41,637 nt of DNA from Flavobacteriaceae bacterium (GTDB taxonomy: Bacteria > Bacteroidota > Bacteroidia > Flavobacteriales > Flavobacteriaceae): contig JAKITQ010000026.1 of NCBI GenBank assembly GCA_021647985.1, positions 1-41,637 on the forward strand. The letters are read 5' to 3'. The notes beneath the pieces were generated by a model. It had not been told where the DNA came from, did not search any database, and was given only the letters and a program-made list of their open reading frames with translations. Below are positions 36,403-41,637 of the stretch, piece by piece. The stretch's first letter is position 1. Every line of letters starts with the position of its first letter. Position numbers and translations under genes: made by a program.

Positions 36403-38157
36403 ATGACTTTTTTAAGAGAATTATTGGCAGTTATACTTGGCGTATTCATTTCATTTTTTATTATGCTAATGGTATTGGTAGTTATTGGATCTGCATTTAG
36501 TGAGGATGAACAGATTACTGTTAAAAAAAACACGGTATTAACCATAAAATTAAAAGATGTTGTTAAAGATTACGCTCCAAAAAGCAGTGATCCTTTTGGC
36601 GAAATATTTGATTTTGATGATAAAAAAATGGGACTTAATGATATTATTAATGCGATAGAAAATGCAAAATATGATGATAATATTTTAGGCATAAGTATTG
36701 AAACATTGTGGTTAAGGATGGGTATAGCGCAAACACAAGCCATTAGAGATAAACTTTTAGAGTTTAAAGAATCGGGTAAATTTATAGTTGCTTATGCAGA
36801 TGCTTACGATCAAAAGAATTATTATTTAAGCTCAGTAGCCGATTCAATATATGTAAACCCGGCGGGCATGCTTGAATTTAAAGGCTTGTCTGGAGAAATT
36901 TTGTTTTTTAAAGATTTTCAAGATAAGTATGGTGTAAAAATGGAAGTTATTCGCCATGGAAAATATAAAAGTGCTGTTGAGCCTTTTATTGCCAATGAAA
37001 TAAGTGACGCAAACAAAGAGCAAGTCAAGTCATTTTTAAATTCAATTTGGGATGAACTTGTTGATGATATAAGTGAAAGCAGAAACAAATCTAAGGAAGA
37101 AATTAACCTTATTGCCGATGCATTGAACGCGAGAAGTCCAATTCTTGCCGAAGAAAACAAAATGATAACTTCACAACTTTATAGAGATGAGTATGAAAAT
37201 ATCATTAATGAATTAACCAATAGCGAAACAATTGATAAGGTAAATTCGATAAGTTTGAAAGACTATATAGGAGCTGGTAAGGGAAGAATTAAATCGACTT
37301 CAAAAAATAGAATAGCAGTTATTTATGCCCAAGGAGAAATTAGATATGGTAAAGGAGATGAAAATTATATTGGTCAAGAGTCTATTGTAAAAGCACTAAG
37401 AAAAGCTCGAAAAGCTAAAAATGTTAAAGCCATAGTATTAAGGGTAAATTCGCCTGGAGGTAATACCTTACCTTCTGACATTATTTGGCGAGAAATTGAA
37501 CTTACAAAAAAGGAAAAACCATTTGTAGTTTCTATGGGTAACATGGCTGCTTCTGGAGGGTATTATATTGCTTGTAATGCAGATAAGATCATTGCAGAAC
37601 CCACTACAATTACTGGAAGCATAGGTGTTTTTGCAATTGTGCCAAACATTAGTGAATTTGCAAATAGAATAGGAATTAATGCCGAACAAATTGGTACCAA
37701 CAAACAATCTGTAGGTTATAGTTTATTTGAGCCCATGCAAGAAGGGTTTTATAATGTAACCATGGAAAGTATTGAATTTGTTTACAAGGGTTTTGTTGAA
37801 AAAGTTGCTAATGGCAGAAATATGACTATAGCTCAGGTAGATAGCTTAGCACAAGGAAGAGTTTGGACGGGTAAAGAGGCCTTTGAAAATGGCTTGGTAG
37901 ATGAGCTTGGAAGTTTGGAAGATGCCATTAGAATTGCTGCAGATTTAGCTGAATTAGAAGATTATAGGGTTAGAAATTATCCGGATTTTGAAAAAGATTT
38001 TAAAGACTTATTCAAAGGGCCTTTTGGAAGTGCTAAAGCTTCTTTGATAAAAGAAGAAATTGGTAAAGAATTTTATAACCGAATTAAAAGTTTTAAAGCA
38101 ATATCTGAATACAAAGGTATTCAAACAAGATTGCCTTTTTTAATTGATATAAAATAA
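36403..38157 (+). CDS. sppA: Signal peptide peptidase SppA, 67K type
   Basis: The 584-residue membrane protease degrades cleaved signal peptides. An N-terminal anchor (about 6-31) is followed by two tandem S49 domains. Catalytic Lys189 lies in HGKYKSAVEPF (185-195) of the first half, and catalytic Ser384 in GNMAASGGYY (379-388) of the second, the same split arrangement as in E. coli SppA. The dimeric motifs VNSPGGN (348-354) and TGSIGVFA follow, and RVWTGKEAFENGLVDELG lies near the C-terminus. The length is close to the 618-residue E. coli enzyme. It is divergent from folK with 148 bp between, and stands alone downstream. Confidence 0.95.
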   Translation: MTFLRELLAVILGVFISFFIMLMVLVVIGSAFSEDEQITVKKNTVLTIKLKDVVKDYAPKSSDPFGEIFDFDDKKMGLNDIINAIENAKYDDNILGISIETLWLRMGIAQTQAIRDKLLEFKESGKFIVAYADAYDQKNYYLSSVADSIYVNPAGMLEFKGLSGEILFFKDFQDKYGVKMEVIRHGKYKSAVEPFIANEISDANKEQVKSFLNSIWDELVDDISESRNKSKEEINLIADALNARSPILAEENKMITSQLYRDEYENIINELTNSETIDKVNSISLKDYIGAGKGRIKSTSKNRIAVIYAQGEIRYGKGDENYIGQESIVKALRKARKAKNVKAIVLRVNSPGGNTLPSDIIWREIELTKKEKPFVVSMGNMAASGGYYIACNADKIIAEPTTITGSIGVFAIVPNISEFANRIGINAEQIGTNKQSVGYSLFEPMQEGFYNVTMESIEFVYKGFVEKVANGRNMTIAQVDSLAQGRVWTGKEAFENGLVDELGSLEDAIRIAADLAELEDYRVRNYPDFEKDFKDLFKGPFGSAKASLIKEEIGKEFYNRIKSFKAISEYKGIQTRLPFLIDIK

Positions 38158-38522
38158 GTTTGCACTCTATTTTTCTTTGGGAAAGATGGTGTAATAAAAG
38201 GGTTTTCCGGTATATTATTACTTCTAAAGCAAAGCTCTAAACTACAGCATAGCCTAGTAATAATCAGAGATATTCTAAAAAGTTACCTAATGTTGGGTTT
38301 GTATTATTTTTATCCCAAATAGCAGATAGAACTGTTCGTTGTGGAGTTTTTTTTAAGTTTAACGATTTTTTTTTATAAAACCCCATTCACAATACATTTT
38401 ATCTCAATATGAACAGCTAATTTCGCCAATCGTTCTCTAAGAACTCTTGGTCCTTGTTCTAAACAATTCGTCCTAAATTAATTCATTAACATGAATCAAT
38501 TAATTTTTATACCGAATGCTTA
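38158..38522. other. Gene-free gap between two converging genes
   Basis: In these 365 bp no gene can be supported. A 38-codon minus-strand stretch without a start (about 38395-38497, reading QGPRVLRERLAKLAVHIEIK in part) looks protein-like and may be a relic. A/T hairpin arms AATTAATTCAT/ATGAATCAATT at about 38477-38503 may help end the hutU transcript. Runs of T at 38347-38354 and 38368-38376 lie further on. Confidence 0.55.
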
Positions 38523-40538
38523 TTAAAAAAGTGTTTTGAGCAAATCGTTATTCACCAAATTAGGAAGGGTTACTTTTAAACTTGGTGTACGCTCCATTTC
38601 TCTTTTTATAGCAAATAATGCTTCATCATTTCTTGCCCAACTACGTCTTGCAATTCCATTGTTTACATCGTAAAATAACATATTTTTTAGGCGTTTACTC
38701 GCCTCAGGCGATCCGTCAAGTACCAATCCAAATCCTCCATTTATCACTTCGCCCCAACCAACGCCGCCACCATTGTGAATAGAAACCCAGGTAGCGCCTC
38801 TAAAGCTATCTCCAATAACATTATGTATGGCCATATCGGCAGTAAATTTACTTCCGTCATAAATATTAGAAGTTTCTCTATATGGTGAATCTGTACCACT
38901 TACATCATGATGATCTCTACCTAAAACAACGGGACCTATCTTTCCAGCGGCAATGGCATTATTAAAGGCTTCAGCAATTTTAGAACGCCCTTCGGCATCT
39001 GCATATAGGATTCGCGCCTGTGAACCAACTACCATTTTGTTCTTTTTAGCATCTTTAATCCAAGTGATATTGTCCTGCAACTGCATTTTAATTTCTTTGG
39101 GAGCGTTATTATCCATAATTTCTTGCAGAACATCTTGTGCAATCTGGTCTGTTTGATCTAGATCTTCGGGTTTACCAGAAGTACAGACCCATCTAAATGG
39201 TCCAAATCCATAGTCAAAACACATAGGTCCTAAAATATCTTGTACATAGGATGGATATTTAAAATCGATATTATTCTCGGCCATTACATCAGCACCAGCG
39301 CGTGATGCTTCCAATAAAAATGCATTACCGTAATCGAAAAAGTAGGTACCTTTGGCAGTATGCTTATTAATTGCGTTTACATGTCGGTGCAAAGATTCTT
39401 GCACTTTTTCTTTAAACACATTTGGTTCTTCTCTAATCAAGCGGTTGGCTTCATCATAAGAAATGCCTACGGGATAATATCCTCCTGTCCAAGGAATATG
39501 TAATGATGTTTGATCTGATCCTACATGGATAAATAAATTTTCTTTATCAAAGCGTTCCCAAACGTCAACAACATTTCCAATATACGCAATCGAAACAACC
39601 TCCTTATTATCTTGGGCTTCTAGAACACGACTTACAAGACTATTTAAATTATCTACCAAAACATCTACCCAGCCCTGCTTATGGCGTTTTGTTGCAGCTT
39701 TTGGATTCACTTCTGCACAAATAGTGATGCAGCCAGTAATATTTCCAGCTTTGGGTTGTGCACCACTCATACCTCCCAAACCGGAGGTTAGGAATATTTT
39801 ACCCAAACAAGTTTCTCCTTTTGGTAAAAATTTACGGAAAGCATTCATTAGCGTTATTGTTGTACCATGTACAATACCCTGAGGGCCAATATACATAAAA
39901 GAACCCGCTGTCATTTGTCCGTATTGCGTAACACCAAGTGCATTAAATTTTTCCCAATCATCTGGTTTTGAGTAATTAGGAACCATCATACCATTTGTAA
40001 CTACAGCTCTTGGTGCATTTTTGTGTGAAGGAAACAATCCCATTGGATGACCAGAATACATTACCAAAGTTTGTTCATCATTCATCTCAGCAAGATATTT
40101 CATGGTTAATAAATATTGTGCCCAATTTTGAAAAACTGCACCATTTCCTCCATAAGTAATAAGTTCATGAGGATGTTGCGCAACTGCATTATCTAAATTA
40201 TTCTGAATCATTAGCATTATTGCTGCTGCTTGTTTTGATTTTGAAGGGTATTTATTAATTGGTCTTGCATATATTTTGTAATCTGGACGAAAACGATACA
40301 TGTAAATACGACCATAAGTTTCTAATTCATTATTAAATTCTTCAATAAGCTCTACGTGATGTTTTTTGTTAAAATATCGTAATGCGTTTTTTAAGGCTAA
40401 TATTTTTTCTTCCGTAGATAAAATTGCTTTTCGATTTGGAGCATGATTTATTGATGTGTCGTAAGGTTGTGATGCTGGTAAAACATTTGGAATTCCTTCT
40501 AATATTTGCTCTTTAAATGTTGTATTTAATGTTTGCAT
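38523..40538 (-). CDS. hutU: Urocanate hydratase (long Bacteroidota form)
   Basis: The 671-residue enzyme converts urocanate to imidazolonepropionate in histidine breakdown, using tightly bound NAD+. It shows ITYGGNGAVFQNWAQY (127-142), YSGHPMGLFPSH (161-172), TNGMMVPNY, the signature SGLGGMSGAQPKA (252-264) and the C-terminal HNGGGVGWGEVINGGFG. It is about 110 residues longer than the common 557-residue HutU; the extra length is spread through the N-terminus and the domain near 330-450, as usual for this phylum. The other hut genes are not in the window. Its ATG shares one base with the stop of the small cysteine protein upstream, so the two are translationally coupled. Confidence 0.95.
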   Translation of the reverse strand: MQTLNTTFKEQILEGIPNVLPASQPYDTSINHAPNRKAILSTEEKILALKNALRYFNKKHHVELIEEFNNELETYGRIYMYRFRPDYKIYARPINKYPSKSKQAAAIMLMIQNNLDNAVAQHPHELITYGGNGAVFQNWAQYLLTMKYLAEMNDEQTLVMYSGHPMGLFPSHKNAPRAVVTNGMMVPNYSKPDDWEKFNALGVTQYGQMTAGSFMYIGPQGIVHGTTITLMNAFRKFLPKGETCLGKIFLTSGLGGMSGAQPKAGNITGCITICAEVNPKAATKRHKQGWVDVLVDNLNSLVSRVLEAQDNKEVVSIAYIGNVVDVWERFDKENLFIHVGSDQTSLHIPWTGGYYPVGISYDEANRLIREEPNVFKEKVQESLHRHVNAINKHTAKGTYFFDYGNAFLLEASRAGADVMAENNIDFKYPSYVQDILGPMCFDYGFGPFRWVCTSGKPEDLDQTDQIAQDVLQEIMDNNAPKEIKMQLQDNITWIKDAKKNKMVVGSQARILYADAEGRSKIAEAFNNAIAAGKIGPVVLGRDHHDVSGTDSPYRETSNIYDGSKFTADMAIHNVIGDSFRGATWVSIHNGGGVGWGEVINGGFGLVLDGSPEASKRLKNMLFYDVNNGIARRSWARNDEALFAIKREMERTPSLKVTLPNLVNNDLLKTLF

Positions 40539-40699
40539 TACTTTTTTTTAGCTGTGTTTTTATTAAAACCATAAGGACAATGTCTGCAATTGCTTTCACA
40601 ACAGTAGCCACGTTTTATATGATACTGTTGTGTAAAACAACGATAGCCTTCAGGTGTTAAGTAATAATCTCCTTCTTCGATTGGGACAAATTTCTTCAT
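40538..40699 (-). CDS. Tiny cysteine-rich protein (DUF5522-like)
   Basis: This 53-residue frame starts MKKFVPIEEGDYYLTPEG and contains a clustered Cys/His pattern, GYCCESNCRHCPYGF (31-45: four cysteines and one His in CC-x3-C-x-H-C-P-Y), then a lysine tail. The pattern GxCCxxxCRHCPY is typical of DUF5522 proteins and looks like a small metal or Fe-S site, but nothing is proven. The stop TAA and the hutU start ATG share a base (TAATG at 40540-40536). A promoter box lies 7 bp before its own start. Confidence 0.85.
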   Translation of the reverse strand: MKKFVPIEEGDYYLTPEGYRCFTQQYHIKRGYCCESNCRHCPYGFNKNTAKKK

Positions 40700-40705
40700 T
40701 TATTA

Positions 40706-40713
40706 CAAAGGTA
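40706..40713 (-). promoter_or_regulatory. Promoter box of the DUF5522-hutU pair
   Basis: TACCTTTG on the minus strand matches TAnnTTTG. Its last base is 7 bp before the ATG at 40699, so transcription should begin at or within a few bases of the start codon, giving a nearly leaderless mRNA. Confidence 0.5.
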
Positions 40714-40784
40714 ATATAAATAGGTTTGACTATTAGAAAGCTTGAGATATGATTGTTAATCTTGGAAGGATTTTTTAAGATTTA

Positions 40785-40828
40785 ATAAAAAAAAGACCTT
40801 AACTATTTAAAGGTAAGATCTTTTTCAG
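40785..40828. terminator. Bidirectional intrinsic terminator after the T9SS gene
   Basis: AAAGACCTTA (40792-40801) pairs with TAAGATCTTT (40814-40823) with one G-U pair. On the minus strand it is followed by a run of T (40794 down to 40787), ending the T9SS gene transcript 19-23 bp after its stop. On the plus strand it is followed by TT and C. Confidence 0.75.
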
Positions 40829-40846
40829 GTTTTTAATTTCTTATTA

Positions 40847-41637
40847 TTAAAGCTTTAAAACTACTTTTTCAATTTTTTGTTTTCCATTTAATAAAGTAGC
40901 TTTAACAATATAAACACCATCAGATTGAGATACTTTATTGACTGTAAATTCTAATGTATTAATGTCTTTTTTGTCTATTAATACACGACCCAAAAGATCA
41001 TATACAGTTATTGTGCTAATAGGACTGTTACCTGATCTTACTTTAATGAACTTATTATTTGGCGCTGTAATGACAAAAAGATCAGTTTCAAAAGGATTTA
41101 TACTCAAAGCATTATCTGAATATCTTAATATAAACCGATCATTAAAAGTAACATTCTCGGAAGTGAATGAATAAGGAATTGTGCGCAGATTATGGATTGT
41201 GTTAGTATAGGTGTCTTCTAAAAATATATTTTGGGCATTCTCTCCATCAAATAAACCATCGAGAGAATTTATTGCAATAGAGAAACTTCCATTTTGAGGA
41301 GTATAGAAGCCTAAAGGCACAGTGTCTTCATCAGAAAAAGGAATTGATCTACCTTGAATAGAAAATTTATTTTCATCAATTAAAGAATAAAAATTAATTA
41401 ATGATTCATTTCCATTAAGCTCATTTCCATCAAATTGTTTATCTATATTATTAGTTGCACCTTCTATATACCCAATTAATAAAGATGATGCCATATTGTT
41501 TGAAGAAATTAAATCTAACCAGATTCTATGACGATTTATAGGATTATTATTTTGATTTGCTTCAGAGTTACTTGATCTATAAAACTGATTGTTACTAAAT
41601 GCTGTACTTCGCATTGAATTATTAAAAGTAATATTAG
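40847..41637 (-). CDS. T9SS-exported protein, N-terminus beyond the window
   Basis: At least 263 codons are open to the right edge without a stop; an ATG at 41614 is internal, because NITFNNS precedes it in frame. The visible part reads FNNSMRSTAFSNNQFYRSS and NRHRIWLDLISSNN, a pattern common near the end of large flavobacterial surface proteins. A globular segment (IGYIEGATNNIDKQFDG, FSIAINSLDGLFDG) and a T9SS sorting domain (about the last 75 residues: VRSGNSPISTITVYDLLGR, DGVYIVKATLLNGKQ, IEKVVLKL) follow. The substrate or binding partner cannot be told from this fragment. Confidence 0.8.
   Translation of the reverse strand, partial: NITFNNSMRSTAFSNNQFYRSSNSEANQNNNPINRHRIWLDLISSNNMASSLLIGYIEGATNNIDKQFDGNELNGNESLINFYSLIDENKFSIQGRSIPFSDEDTVPLGFYTPQNGSFSIAINSLDGLFDGENAQNIFLEDTYTNTIHNLRTIPYSFTSENVTFNDRFILRYSDNALSINPFETDLFVITAPNNKFIKVRSGNSPISTITVYDLLGRVLIDKKDINTLEFTVNKVSQSDGVYIVKATLLNGKQKIEKVVLKL

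Noticed and set aside
38395-38497. A 38-codon minus-strand stretch that looks protein-like
   Set aside because: No start, a stop directly upstream, and nothing recognisable; too short to call a pseudogene.
1-41637. CRISPR arrays, prophage genes, complete insertion sequences, rRNA
   Set aside because: None seen; no regularly spaced repeats, no integrase or transposase frame, and only one tRNA.

Overview
The window looks like chromosomal DNA of a marine or aquatic member of the Bacteroidota, most likely class Flavobacteriia. The signs are strong A/T richness, several Por/type IX secretion (T9SS) C-terminal sorting domains with the YPNP/FPNP signature, repeated TAnnTTTG promoter boxes, weak Shine-Dalgarno signals, a folK-deoxynucleoside kinase fusion, an ABC permease-M1 peptidase fusion, and the long (about 670 residue) form of urocanate hydratase. 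Genus cannot be fixed from sequence alone. No phage, CRISPR array or intact insertion sequence is visible.

Layout. 1-3040 is a sparse, accessory-looking region: a 162-bp transposon-like inverted-repeat element (438-599), a small exported protein, a DUF2231 membrane protein and an orphan ATP-grasp ligase. 3180-6300 holds a DUF1080 lipoprotein, a Gfo/Idh/MocA oxidoreductase with a Tat-like leader, and a DUF4198 protein, probably a carbohydrate-processing set. 6540-10106 is a three-gene biotin-dependent acyl-CoA carboxylase (carrier, biotin carboxylase, carboxyltransferase). On the minus strand, 16540 down to 11378 reads as one run: beta-barrel lipoprotein, short T9SS protein, long Lcl/DUF1566 surface protein, TPR histidine kinase and NarL-type response regulator. 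prmA and clpS follow with their own promoter candidate. tpiA and pyrF are divergent, and a perfect hairpin terminator ends tpiA.

An arylsulfotransferase-like gene (20065-18429, minus) is split from its T9SS sorting domain by a frameshift exactly at a pentanucleotide repeat. der, an M20 amidohydrolase, a glycine-tailed TPM protein and a large Asp-box (sortilin-like) protein follow. After these come two small conserved proteins, tRNA-Arg(ACG), nhaA, an ABC exporter whose permease carries a complete M1 metallopeptidase, folK-dNK, sppA, and hutU translationally coupled to a tiny DUF5522-like cysteine protein. The window ends inside a T9SS protein.

The items most worth a second look are the repeat-tract frameshift that would switch T9SS export of the arylsulfotransferase on or off, a duplicated 90-bp leader in front of two unrelated exported genes 20 kb apart, the five-gene surface-sensor locus, a 24-bp promoter sequence shared in inverted orientation by two genes, and the miniature transposon-like element.
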